From Fasciolopsis buskii (Eukaryota; Platyhelminthes; Trematoda; Plagiorchiida; Fasciolidae), in assembly GCA_008360955.1 (NCBI GenBank), contig LUCM01001942.1:95972-159971 (forward strand): a DNA stretch of 64,000 bases, given 5' to 3'. The notes beneath the pieces are model-generated. The model ran no database searches. It worked only from the letters and a program-made list of their open reading frames with translations, and was not told the origin of the DNA. The position numbers and the translations under genes were made by a program. This document shows positions 46,465 through 58,704 of the stretch, in pieces. Position 1 is the stretch's first letter. The number at the start of each line of letters is the position of its first letter.

Positions 46465-47465
46465 GGAGATGGTGGATTTGAACAAGATTTGAAGCATGGC
46501 TGCGTAAAATGTCTTATTGATAGCGCTAGTCAGTCTTCCTCATGTTACCTCTGTTAACGTGTCACCTTTGGATGGCAGAGATGTGTATACTGGCTTTCAC
46601 TCCACCGTCGCCCTCCTAGAAACTTCCTTTTCTGTTTCCAATATCTTATCGATTAATCTCTTGGGAAGCCATTCTCAATGAACACTTCTTGCCACCTGCA
46701 GTTTAGCTTCAAGAGTGTCATCTGTGCATATTCGTTTGTTCTGGCTATGGGACATCTAATTAGGTTCCTCTTCACGTTAAAAGGTCGAAAGCTGTGAAAG
46801 TTGATATACTGCCCATTCCACGTGGCTTTCCTGTGTACTGATCGTCGAACTGAGTCGTCTTCTCGACGACATAGTTGTACATCTAGGAATACTATTTCAC
46901 TGATCAGCTCCATCTCTGTTGTGAATTTTACATTTGCGTGAGCCGAGTTGAACTTATTCAACAGTGGGTTAGTTCTCATCGAGAGGCTGAGTACACAAAA
47001 GATGTCACCCACATGATAATTGTGTAATTAGAGCACTTGTATTGACGACTCGAGTGGCCCACGTTCCAGCTTTTCCATGAAAATGTCAGCTAGTTATGAA
47101 CCGAGCGGGGACCTCATTGCTACGCCATCCTTTTGGCGGTAAATTTGATTATCGAATTTAAGCTAGACGTTGTAGGCACAAACGGACTATAGTTGTTTCA
47201 AGTCTACCATCGGAAGACTTGACGCTAATCCGCGTTTCTCGAAGTAGTCACAGAGGTATTCGATTGTCTCCGTGATCCGAACGTTGGGCAAAAGGATGGT
47301 TCCGTCTAAAGAAAGCATTCTTTTCAAAATGATAGAACAATATACAGGCAAGCGGCCGCAGTCTCCGAACAGGTTGATGAAATTTGCCAAGGAAAGTTGG
47401 ATAAATTGAAAACCGTGAAGTTCACGCTGCAGTAGGGTAGCTTTAGCCGCCTAGCCGAAGCCTAT
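46465..47465 (-). mobile_element. Penelope-like retroelement relic (reverse transcriptase)
   Basis: On the minus strand the PLE reverse transcriptase is readable across stops. MLSLDGT and ETIEYLCDYFEK (within 47187-47390) correspond to the conserved SLDVTSLFTNVP-ETVEYL region. FDNQIYRQKDGVAMRSPLG (ending about 47097) matches the RQ-DGVAMGSPLGPLLAD block. HVGDIF (47015-46998) stands where PLEs have the catalytic Y-V-D-D, followed by LLNKFNSAH, VFLDVQLCRRED, TWNGQY and FNVKRNL (46653-47012). Then come LPSKGDT and RLTSAINKTFYAAMLQ (about 46480-46580), the linker typical before the GIY-YIG domain. In-frame stops and the loss of one catalytic Asp show it is dead. Element ends were not found. Confidence 0.8.
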
Positions 47466-47679
47466 AAGTTCATTCGATCGGTAACTCATTTCCAAATGTT
47501 TAACCTCATTTCCAAAAATTTGTCAACTATATTACTGCCTAAGATTCGACTTGAACAATCGAATATCGATGACCTGTTTTTGTAACCGAAATTTGCTATC
47601 ATCCTTTTATGTTCTACTTTGGAAAAAAAGCAAATCCTTGAGACCGTTTGAGTAGCGTATACTTGGACTTCCAAGTGGC

Positions 47680-47915
47680 CGCCAGCGGTCAAGTGGGCCA
47701 ATCATCCGTCACCGAGTATGGTCAGAGGTCCCAGATTAGCCGGCAAAATCCGTGATAGTTGGTTACTCCCTTTGTCGACTGGCTCATTACCACACCTGAT
47801 GTGTGGATCTGGGCTACTCCAATTTCCAAGGTTGCCGTTGTCGGGTTTCGCTACTGCCTTTCTCTCGTCGGGCAAGCCCCTTTTGTTACACTCACGTCTG
47901 ATATATGGTCATAAA
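47680..47915 (+). repeat. SINE-like repeat, family A, copy 5
   Basis: The head CAGCGGTCAAGTGGGCCAATCATCCGTCACCGA is followed by CAGAGGTCCCAGATTAGCCGG, a damaged B box. The body has ATTACCACACCTGATG, GCTACTCCAATTTCCAAGGTTGCCG, and AGCCCCTTTTGTTACACTCACGTC, which extends the 3' end seen in copies 2 and 4. It lies on the 5' side of the PLE relic (minus strand) and could have inserted into it. Confidence 0.55.
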
Positions 47916-49635
47916 ACAGGTTTAGTATACCTTGTCATAAGTGAATTTAAAGGGAAGAGGGTGACTCGTTTGAAATTGTTGCCTACCAGTTAAAATTCAT
48001 CAAAACCCGTTTAATGCTCAATATAGGTTGTCTACAACTGATGTGATTGCAATGGCAACATATTACTTGGTGGCAAGCTAAATTGCGGTTTCAATTCCCT
48101 CCATGTAAGGCAGGGAAACCGCTTTCTGATATCAGGCGCATATGGCACTTACTGACCACTGGGAGATGACAAAACCGATTGATGAACACTTGACAGAACA
48201 ACATCTGCAAGTATTTTTATTGGCTTTTATGGTAGACCAACTTCATAGAGGGTAGACGTGGATTATTGTCTTAGGCGGATACGTTTGCCGTCATATCTGG
48301 TCACTTGGACACTAAGGCTTTAATTAGTTACAACTGCATTAACAAAACTACCACTGAAAGAACCTGGTTCTATAGACAGATTGTGAAATGAAAACGCAAA
48401 TCAACTGTTGCAGGTTAGCAAAAACATGATGGAACTAAAGTTACTGATTCGCGGTGATCAAGCAGTCGACGTCGCTGGATTTCAATGTCATTCTTGTATT
48501 CTAGAGATATCCCATCAATGGTCAACTCCGTATTCCGTCAGCCCGTTCAACGATTGAGTTCATCTTCCTAAAAATCACGTGGATTAATGCGTTGCAGTTA
48601 AAGAACGAAGGACGATGAACCAAAAACAATAAATTTCATTTTATAAGAAATCTAACAGCATACATTCTTGTCCAATTCCTTGCCTCGAAACCCTCTATCC
48701 TTTCTGTGTCACTCAAAGAACTCCCTGGTTCTCTATTATTGAAATTTCACCGGGCTCTTCCCTATTCAGTAGGCTCGCTTGCTTTAATTCACTCAGCCCT
48801 TAATTTGCATCAGTTTTAGTGTTTATTTGTGTCCGAAATTGCATTTTATGGTTCGGGTAAATTTGATTTCTTTTTCCCAGCCAAAAGCTTTTCCCCTTTA
48901 CCTACCGAAGCTCAAACCGGCCCGTTACTTTTAGACTGGAACCATGTGTGAAATGCCACTTCGTCTACCGCTCTTTTAATTCCCGATCGGGGCTAGCAAA
49001 ATGAAGCTCTGTTAATCCATAATATCCCTCTACCATCCAATCTGCAGTCACTTGCTCGTTGCTAAGTCGTTGCTTCACTGCCTCTATTTTCCGGCTGTTT
49101 ATTGGCTCCTGTTCTTCAAAACCCATTCCGATGATTTATTTTTTCACCTAGCATACAGGTGGACAGTCACGCTTGTCACATCTCTAGCTCCGTATGTGAA
49201 ACTTCTTCATTGCAATCTTCTCCACAGAATGTGAAGTTGCAAACACCCGTTGCTTTTGTTCTTCGTTCTACCGCATGCGATATTTCTAATTGCAAGAGAA
49301 AATCCACAAGCGGAATCTTAATTGACAGCTCTGTTCAAATGCCTTCTTTTAAATAAGTCTTTCGAGCCCGATTTCACAGATTTCCAGAACAAGGATATAT
49401 ATGCATATAGCATAAATCCTTACACCAGTCACGTGTCCTCGGAACATTAGCAAATAAGAAAGCCAACCCTGGTAAATAGGAGCGAACTAGAAGCGGAGAG
49501 AGGTTCCAGTTCCATACTCTTCATCCGTTTCTATTTGAACCTTTCCAGATCCCTTAAAAATCCATTGCACTCGAACTAAGACGTTCACTTAGGCTATTTG
49601 CAAAGCAGTGGGAGTCGATGGGAACAACTTGCCGT
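47916..49635. other. Unannotated stretch
   Basis: It lies where the N-terminal part of the PLE protein would be expected on the minus strand, but no motif was recognised. A TATATATGCATATA patch occurs near 49397-49410. Confidence 0.4.
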
Positions 49636-49639
49636 CGAG

Positions 49640-49830
49640 CTATCGGGCTAGCGTGCTGGGTAAGCAGATCAACTCACATTCGTTTGCTTCGGGGTTGGGA
49701 TACTGGTCGGGTTCGACGGATGTGCACAGTAGCTGATTCCTCAAGCGGATAAAACGGGCGTGTACAACTTGCCAGATTTCTTCAGGTGGTCGACTGAGAG
49801 TTGGTACTACCTGATGAATAGTGTGGTGTA
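49640..49830 (+). repeat. Short dispersed repeat, family B, copy 4
   Basis: The head GCTAGCGTGCTGGGTAAGCAGATCAACTCACATTCG is followed by TCGGGTTCGACGGATGTGCAC. The body has CCTCAAGCGGATAAAACGGGCGTGTACAACTTGCCAGATTTCTTCAGG, then GAGAGTTGGTACTACCTGATGAAT. It aligns with copies 1 and 3 through most of its length. Confidence 0.6.
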
Positions 49831-49941
49831 CAGTATGATCGACTGCGGTTAAGGATACCAGAGCGAATTAATCTGAACAACCAGTTTCTGTCATAAGTAA
49901 TATACTTAATCTAAAATTGGGAAGATAAGGTTTCCCTGGAA

Positions 49942-49990
49942 CCACACAACGAGGTTTCGCTAGTGCTGCCGCTCGTCAGCTACGCGCCCC
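49942..49990 (-). ncRNA. Decayed hammerhead-like motif
   Basis: The minus strand reads GCGCGTAG, CTGACGA (complement of 49973-49979), a 14-nt stem II region GCGGCAGCACTAGC, GAAA (complement of 49955-49958), CC, TC, then GTTGTGTGG. The layout and much of the sequence match the two 41.8-kb hammerheads, including GGGGCGCG versus GGGTGCGC upstream. Stem III has lost its GG half and stem I no longer pairs next to the core, so cleavage is not expected. A farther CTGG/CCAG pair could close the structure. Chance resemblance cannot be excluded. Confidence 0.4.
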
Positions 49991-49994
49991 AGAA

Positions 49995-52515
49995 CTCGGC
50001 AGACCAATCACGCCCATACCTCTTAGAGGGACTCGTCGGTCATGCACACTCCCATTGATACCAAAGGAAATTCTAATACCAGATCAGTTCCGTTTGGCTT
50101 GATGTGGTCAGGTGCACCACATTTACAGATACGTGCCATAGAAACATTTGTGAAATCTGTCATTGATGTGCGTGTCGCATGATTTGATGCCAGTTGTGAA
50201 GGTTTCACGAGTGATGAATTAGTCACATTGGAGAAGTGCCAAGTTTCCACAGTGCGAAATACAGTGGACTCAACAAAGACCCACTTTGGTTTGTTCGTTT
50301 CGTGCATTTTCTTGCGGCCTGAATGTCCGTCAACAGACTTTAATTTGATAGCTAATTTTCCCGCGTCCCTCGGCTTCCTTCTTCGATGGTAGACATCACC
50401 AACTGGTTTCTTTGTTCCATGTCTTTGAAATTACTAATTAAAGGGGAACACATATTGATATTTTTTGAACTACGCCAACTTCCAGTGTGTTATCAGCAAA
50501 TCTCTCAGGTTGGTTCTAGGCTACTGACCGTCACAAAAAATCTTGGGAAGGATTAAACTATCACGTGAACTTAACACGGGTTTATTCACGCGGGGCGTCG
50601 AGAGCCAACTTCGACGCTAACGCAAATTTATTACCCGCGACATTCGTAACTCCGTTTGTGATCACGTGCCGGTTGATAACTTCTCAATCACCTTGGTAGG
50701 TAGGGTGGGATAGTCAGAGACTGAGTGAATCAATAACAACTATCTAAGGATGCTGAAAGGGGCCTGACAACCACGGCTGATCCTGAGTCAAATTACTGAA
50801 CGACCCTAGTAGATTATTGTAGCGCTTTCGTCTCACTTAGTGCACTTCTCATGACTATGTGCAGGTTGACAAGGTATCTCCTGGAGCCTGACCATTTTCT
50901 AAAGAGAGCATTGAATGAAAATTATACAAGTGACCCCGCTTTATGCCCAATCACGCTTATGTTTTCTTACCAGCAACAATGCAGTTTTAGAAACCGGTAT
51001 TTATCTTGCTATTCAAATTCGGACGTGAGTGGATGCATAATTTATTAACTGACTCCATTTGTGTGATGTGATTTAGGTCTATTAGAACATTCCCCAACCC
51101 ACACAGGCCGCGGCTGATTTGAACCAGTTCAGTAGAGAAACAGCATCATAGCAATTAGTAGACAAATCACGTATTGACCATGTGGAGTGGGTATCGTCTT
51201 CGGGATTATCAGCAGAGTACAATGATTAATCAATGACTCATTATTTTTACATTTCAGAAAAAAACGGCTAGCTTTTTCCTCCCCCCTGCGGTATAGCAAA
51301 TATAATCGGGATCAATCGAGTTGTTTCACTCGTCAAACAAGAATAAATATTTAGAAAGTGAGTAAATAAGACGGCGTGAAACTTTACGCATGTAAGAAAA
51401 TAAGTTTTTCTACATCGATGCGACAGGTTTAATGCAGAAAACTGGTGAGAACCGATTTTACAACAGTAGAATCCACCGCGAATTTGGTTTTTCACTTGCC
51501 CCTGGCATATCCAGCTGACATTTTGTTATGTGTCACGAACGATTCTAGCGATTATTCTTACTGCCTAAACTGCACTCTTCACCGAAATTTCTCTTTTCAC
51601 GCACATCCGCCTTCCTTTCATAAATGTCATTGTGTGAGATTGACTTCTATCATACACGCGGTGTATTTTGCGTCCGACAGAGGAATTGGTAGGTGCACAG
51701 TATTTGACTTTATTCGACCTAAAGCCGATGAAATTCAAGCACGGCAACTGAACAACCGGGGATGGGTGGGTGGACGGTACTTGTTCAACAAATGGTCGAT
51801 CTCGTGGTCCAAATAACGGCCATCTGAGTGCAAAAAGTTTCTCTCGCTTGAGGTTCTTTGCTCGTAACCCTTTACTGTCTATTTAATCACCTTTTACCTT
51901 GAACCCAAATGAGTCTGATCGCACAATTCTACTCCTCTAGAGGGTAATTAATTTTACACTATATCCGGGTTCTATAATCGTCATTTATTGGTACTGTCCT
52001 TTCTGATTAATGCGAGTTTGAGGCTAGTTGCATGGAGCTGAGAGCCGTGCGGTTCTTGTCATCCAAATTTCATTCTCTACGTTCATCACGGGTAGATGGG
52101 AATGACTGTGACAACCAACCCACCTTGAAAATTGGCCCGAACAATGAATGCGAAATTTTCGAATACCCACGGGCACAATTCGAAAGCCCAACGAAATCCA
52201 TAATACATGCCGGGTATTGAACAACAACAGAGTCGGAAGTTAACAGCAGCTAGAGCAACCATTTGCCTTTTTGCGAATATAACTTACGTCTTGTCTGGAC
52301 GTGAAGATAAGCGATTCGGAGAGCCCAACGCATACGGTTGGTCTACGATGTTTCAGGATTACACACCAGGAAAAATGAGTGCAGCGCGAGTTAATCTGTT
52401 TTGTACGGCTTATAAACAAATGAGTTATGTTTCCAAGCAAACTTCCTAACCAATCATGCTTATGAATTCTATCTAACGGATGCTGACTGACTCAGGGAAA
52501 TTCTGCTCCGGAGTG
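49995..52515. other. Unannotated stretch
   Basis: A 123-codon plus-strand frame at 51445-51816 is Cys- and His-containing but has no recognised domain and is within chance length. Nothing else supported. Confidence 0.5.
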
Positions 52516-52595
52516 GTCTCAGCTCAGCTGGTAGAACATATGCAGTAGAAAGGCGTGAGATGTGCCCATACGTGAGTTCAAATCCAGTCCAGTTC
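52516..52595 (+). repeat. tRNA-like sequence (pseudo-tRNA or SINE head)
   Basis: Contains a classic A box TCAGCTCAGCTGGTAGAACA (about 52518-52537) and, 36 nt on, a B box GAGTTCAAATCC (52574-52585). The T stem does not pair beyond the closing G-C and no acceptor stem is evident. It is best read as a tRNA pseudogene or an isolated SINE head. Confidence 0.5.
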
Positions 52596-52599
52596 CAAG

Positions 52600-54205
52600 A
52601 CATTTTGCAATCGTGACAACTCTATACATTTTACTATTTGATGCGAATGTATGAGATGATGAAATTCAACCATCGTTCTCATTGTTAAATGTATTAGGGA
52701 TTCCAGCGCTCAGAACCTAATAACTTGGACAATTAATTAATATTGCATGCGGGACATGAAGCCTTTGCACCCAATGAGACATCTGCTTAGGTTCATGCAA
52801 ATGTCCTTGGTGAAAATTTGACGAGGATTCGTTTTGACAAGGATTGTAAAGTCCATCAAATGTTGTACATTTAGCATCAGGTTAGAGGAGCAGAAATATT
52901 AAACTTGTTGGTACTATCATGTAAAGGATTAATTTCTCAGTAGCAGAAGATTCAATTTGATTACTCAAGTAATTAGCCATGGAGTGTCAACCTCCAATTT
53001 ATAGTGGAAATGAGTGAAGTACGGCACACGCGTTCTATCGTTGATGGACATCATCACTACTGCATACGGACGGAACTCGAACTGGGATACGAACTCGGAA
53101 CGAATGATTATGAGTTGGATGGTTCAGTCATCAATCTACGGAGGTTATTTTCCTGATTCGCCGAGCGTCAACTCTACATGTCACAGCGCCCATACCCGCT
53201 GCCAAAGTTTTCAGGCCATACACCTTTAAACGCACCGAGTGAATGACATCCGGGTGAGCGCAAACTCCTCTGTAAGAAGTGAAGACAATACTCACAATCA
53301 AATGAAGTCTCGGTACTTGATAGTTGCAAAAGGAGGGAGATTTGATGTGCAAAAAGAATTGCATTTTGTATCCGCGGTCTGCTAGTCTCAGTTGGGATTG
53401 AAAATGTTGGCCAGACGCCCTCGGTATACCTAACAACTGGATGTAAAATTGGATTGGTAAAGTACTTTGGAAGGCATTTTCCCGCCTGAACCTGTAATTT
53501 TTTTCTCTTCCAACCTTGTCCGTTTCCATCAACAGTCTTGCTTGAACGTTTTTCCCTTGCATTTCTAATTAATAGAGTTTAAGTCAAGACAAATTTGTGC
53601 CGCTTACCAGCGGCATCCTATTGCCCCTAATCATATAGCATTATCTCTAACGGGGATAGGCAGATTCAAATCATCCATTGTCTCGGCGTCAAAACGTTTA
53701 GTTTTCCGACAGTCTGATCTCATACGAACCGGAGCTAACACGTTTGGCGCCCTATTTGAGTAGGGTTACTCTGGAAATTCTGACAAGGCTGCCAAATTAT
53801 GTTAAGGTCTTACGCATTGATTTGGCCATTGATCGGCTGATGTCAACGGAACACAGGCAATATGTTCATGCCTCAGAAAAACGAAGTGAAAATGGAAGAG
53901 AACTATTTTAAAACTCACAATTTGAAAGTGCATTGTCATACATTCAAACTGTTGCAATAGACAACAGTTTGAGGCGAATTGACACGGAATAGAAAGCTTC
54001 AAATATCAGAAATGAGAATCCCAAAAATGTCAGTCATCAGAGTCAACTTGTCAATTACGACCAGAATGAGATCTACATAAGCACAGCAATTGCCATAGCT
54101 ATTGCGCCGGGATTGTCAGATTACAGTTGAATAACGAACCATTTTTGTCACTGGTTTCATCACAGTAAAAAAGGAGAACAGCACTGTTTGAATACCGAGG
54201 TTGAT
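52600..54205. other. Unannotated stretch
   Basis: The 143-codon minus-strand frame at 53131-53562 is among the longest of the window but shows no domain, no repeat and no codon signal that I can see. Confidence 0.5.
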
Positions 54206-54210
54206 TTAAG

Positions 54211-54230
54211 CACACACACATGCATGCGTA

Positions 54231-54268
<38 letters not shown>
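54211..54268. repeat. (CA)n-(TA)n compound microsatellite
   Basis: A short CACACACACA run, a mixed TGCATGCGTACG segment, then about 35 bp of uninterrupted TA at 54234-54268. Confidence 0.95.
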
Positions 54269-54271
<3 letters not shown>

Positions 54272-54319
54272 ATGCATAGATTTATACGTACAATTGGTTG
54301 TTTAAGGATGCCACTTTGA

Positions 54320-54418
54320 CTGGTGATGAAAGATTTGCGATCTAAATGCCAAGCTCGGTGACCAGAACCCCATGAAAACCAAACCCGGAGCTATGACCAA
54401 CACAAAATAACAGTAACC
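54320..54418 (+). repeat. Dispersed repeat, family E, copy 2
   Basis: Pairs with 13915-14012 through GCGATCTAAA, CAAGCTC and AAACC-CCCG-CAACA anchors. Nature unknown. Confidence 0.4.
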
Positions 54419-57400
54419 CGTAGGTCACACGAAGAAAACTCAAATTTGGTTTTGTTTTTGATCAACTTGCAGAGTACAAAAGAAGAAATCGTTTCTCGCC
54501 AGTTGTAGAACGTCAGTTTTAGTTCTCTGAATGAATTCTTAAGACCGCATAGTAACTATCGGAACCGGACATTGGCAAATCATTTCGGATGATGTTGAAA
54601 ACAATTTAATGAAGTTGCAATGATCCGTTTATTAATGCGGTGCTAGAAACCTGCTTGTCTAAGCGCAAGACACTAGAAGCTAGGTCTACTATTCACCAAT
54701 GAGCGCAGAATCCAAACGTGTTTCGTTGATCTAGACACGTGATGCGTGTGCTCACAAACAAAGACCCACTCCTGTTGTTCTGCTATTCAAGTCAGACAAA
54801 AATTGCGGGATGAACTGAATAATCCATTTCATAGCGCTGCAAATGGTGCGGTTATTGTGACAAGTAAATTTCCCCGAGTAGGACTAGTCCGAGTCTTCTG
54901 TTTGGGTGAGGAATTTTCGGATCTTGTTGCCAAATGGATTTTGGAAAATTACAGGTGCTGCCGATTGTGATGCTGATACCTTTAAAGCTTTAGTACTTGC
55001 TAGGTGTAAGAAGGGATCATCAAGTCCCTTGAATTTGTTTGGAGGTTTCCTTTATTAATTCCGTTTGCAGACTGCGATTAGGTCAGCCAAACATGGGCAA
55101 ACTTGGTTGTCTAGGTAAGCCTATCTGAACATGAAAAATGAGACGCTAATAGACCATGGATATTTCATCAATGTTTTCGAAGGGTCATAGCATTTGTTCT
55201 CATTTAAATTCAAAAATGAGAACAACTTGCTTGCCCAAGGAAAGCATTTATTTCTCGAACATTCTATCAACGGTTGTGCATGTAATTTGGGCTAAGGAAA
55301 GCAACTTGTTAATTCGCGTATTTCGCGTTAACTGGCATCTAACACTCATGGTCGGTCAAGAAAAAGAGCTTTGATTTACATCAAATTTGACCACGCATCA
55401 AGGTTATTTTCATCACATTGCATTACTCATTGACATTATTACGGTGACAGTGAAACAGTGAGCATGAAACAATAAACTATTTTGGTGAAGCAAAACAGGA
55501 TTAGGAAATGGTTTCAACTTTTGTCTAAAATTTTCCAACTTTCTAAACTAAACATGGCCGCCGTTTACATCCTTTTCAATGAATAAACTATGCCGGAAGG
55601 ATGTCTTCCAGGGAGCAGGTCTATCAAATCTAAACGTGCCCACGAAGTTACTTAAATTCACATTAAAATTTCATGACAGAAGTTCTTTTTCTTGATCCTG
55701 AGGCAAATTATTGCCAAAATTTCATGCACTACTCTTCAAATAGACTTGAAAAATATTTAAACTATCCAAGCCTCGCTAGATATGTAACATGAAGTAACTG
55801 TAAAACAAAGCAGAGAATACAACTATCCGGCGTGATGGCAAAAAATGCTGAGTGTCTCAGTCCAGGAACCATGTAATTTTGTTGACGAGTGAATGGCCTG
55901 TGGTGAACCACAAATCAATCACAAAATGAACATTCATAGAATGAAACGCCCCAAAAACACTCCGGATAAAGGAATTTAATCGTTGGGAATAAAGGAGGTA
56001 TTACCTACATTCTGAGAAAGTAGCCGGTATGAGAAAAGCAGTGTCTCGAAAAGAAGCGTCTGAGTTGACTCTACCAGAATTTGGTAAACATGTATCCCTG
56101 AATAGGGTGGTTTTTATCCAGTCCGACATTTTTTTGATAAAAGAACACTTGGTTGGAAGGTATGCTTCATTTAAAATCCTCCCTCAGCCTGCATAGTTGA
56201 TTCTATTCAAAATGTATTTCTTGCCGCGGCATGATAATTAAAGGAGGTATCTATCCACTTGATACTGAAATTGTGAAGCTTCTAGGATTATGAAATAAAA
56301 TCAATTTCACTTTAGAGGTGTTCGTCCTCACATGGAAATCACCAGAATGTTGCTGAGCGGACCCACTGGCAAATAGAGTTTACTGATGCCAGATTCCTAG
56401 AGATACATTCATCAGACTGTTTTGAATTGATCTTACTAAATATTTCGTGATGCTTCCTAGTTAAGCTATGCATACGGTCGCCAAACTATGATATGGGCTA
56501 CATCCCTAACCCAGTTGCTCAATGGATGACTCCGAAGCGTGCGGCTCCTAATCGAAAAGACTCGTCAGTTTTAGCGGAATAAAAGGAATACAAAGTGTAC
56601 TATTTTTTTCCCATAATCTGCTGTCTGCATGGGTGAAAATCGCTCAGATGGCAGTGGTTGCATGAGCTTCGGCAAGATCGGTGGATGTTCTACTAAGCGT
56701 CACACTCAAATGTGCTTTTCACCTACATAACTCCTGTCGACAACGTATCCGTTTGGCCAGTATTCTTTAGTCCGTTTCATTCTCCATTAGATGGTGATGA
56801 AAAAGTAGCGACCAAAACCGGGACAAGTTGCGGTTTAGGATTACCAGTTATAAAGGAGTGAGAATGAGATGAATATCTTTCTGTACATTTGGGTATCAAC
56901 GATCACAATTGTGACCTCAAAAATGGACATCTGATCGATTCACACTCTTGTCATGAGATTTGGATAATTACGTGTACACGGAAAGCCCAAGTGCAGCGAG
57001 CATTACCGAAGACGCATACTTGATGAATGACAAAAACATCAAAACCGATTGCTTCCGTCCTAGCACGAGTCGTTCTTTGTCTATATACTTATTACTTATT
57101 GAAATATGCATATTTATTGGATGCAAACAGACTGCCGTGAATCATGAATTAGTTGTTACGTGGTGGATGTTGTGAGGAGAACTAATCGTCTGGTGTAAAT
57201 AAAATCACATGAAACACGGAGCACTACCAACGAAAACGTATGTTAAAAGCTAGCATCTACTATCGGTTATTTACATGTACGCATATTAGATGTTTTGCAA
57301 TGCCAAGTTGCGCACCCAGGACGACAATCAGCAGATTTGTGAACACATTCAAGTTAACAGTACCAAACGACTGGGATGGAAAACGGCGGTGTGAGAAAAA

Positions 57401-58650
57401 TGAGTCGATCGCCTACTAGGACAAAAACATTTATGCATAGCGCTGCTTTTTATGAAATATTACCGCGACACAGTCGGCTGTTCTACGAATAGACAGAGGG
57501 CGACTGAAGACATTTCTCGAGAAAGCGGGTTGATTTTGCCGGAAATAGTGGCTTCTTTTTCAATTCGTTAACCATAAGGACTAACTTGCTTCCTTCGTAA
57601 ACTGTGTTTTAGATATATAAAACTTACAAGTCAGTCATTGCCAGTCGATTGCGAGCATTATCACGGTAACTAGCATATAGTCGTCGCGGCTGAAATCTTA
57701 GTTCTGTACCGAATGTCTGGTAACAACTAGTATCTATGCTGCTCTGACATAACATCCTACGTTCTGATTTCACACTAGGACGGATGAACAGAAGCGTTAT
57801 TCAAGCTGTTCACGTACGTTTACGTCTTCTTTGCCTGATGACAAACGGGCCGTGTTTCACATAGCGCATCTATGTGGACTGTCACGCCATAAGTAAGAAG
57901 ACAGATGGATGTTGCATTATGCAGTGGTTAGTAAAAATGCTTCCCCCAACTATACTTCTCGGCAAAAGTTGTCCGTACCTGGAAGGCAATTGACAAAAAC
58001 GATACCTCATCTACCAGTCGGCCGAAGCAGTTGTTGAGCAAGTACATATAGGGGATCGCTCCCGAGAAGTCCGATATGTTCTGAGCAACTCAGCTCAGTG
58101 GGTATAGTTTTTACGGCAAGTTTTATGCAACAGAACTATCGTTGTTTTTTATCATCGTATACAAAACATTGGAAATCGATTGTCATATCGCTAGATCATG
58201 AGTAAGAAAAAAGGCACATTTTGGTCATCTTCATCCCATAGTTTTCGATCTACCTGACCTAAATTGTACAAATAAGCTGAAAAATAACCTGGTTTCATTC
58301 CTTCCTAAGACAGGGCAAGATAAATCGCGTAAGGACAAAAAATATTCCTGTTTTTTAACATATTTAAATATCGCGTTGCAAGTGGATTAGAAGAGCCGGA
58401 AATACATAATGCAGAAAGTTCAAAATATTTTTACCTACAAACAATTGCATGACCATCGTCGAATATGTTCGAACGAAATTGATCTTAATCCGCACAAATT
58501 AATTGCTCTCAGCGGAATAATCAGTGAATTGCAATCGGTAATAAAATGTTCTTCGTAATTGGCAGAAAAGTGTCTGTTCTAACCACTTCTCCAATATGGC
58601 ATGCATTCTTGAATTATCCTAATCCCACAGTTTGTCATGAATGGTTCACT
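54419..58650. other. Unannotated stretch
   Basis: Four kilobases without supported gene or repeat; frames are short and scattered. Confidence 0.5.
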
Positions 58651-58651
58651 T

Positions 58652-58703
58652 GGCACAGACACACATACAGACAAACGAACACACACAAACACACACACAC
58701 ACG
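58652..58703. repeat. Imperfect (CA)n microsatellite
   Basis: CACAGACACACATACAGACAAAC followed by ACACACAAACACACACACACAC. The overlapping Thr/His-rich frames are by-products. Confidence 0.9.
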
Positions 58704-58704
58704 C

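Noticed and set aside
51445..51816. 123-codon Cys- and His-containing plus-strand frame
   Set aside because: Cys and His spacing fits no zinc-binding pattern that I know, and length is not exceptional.
53131..53562. 143-codon minus-strand frame
   Set aside because: No recognisable domain, splice signals or partner exons.
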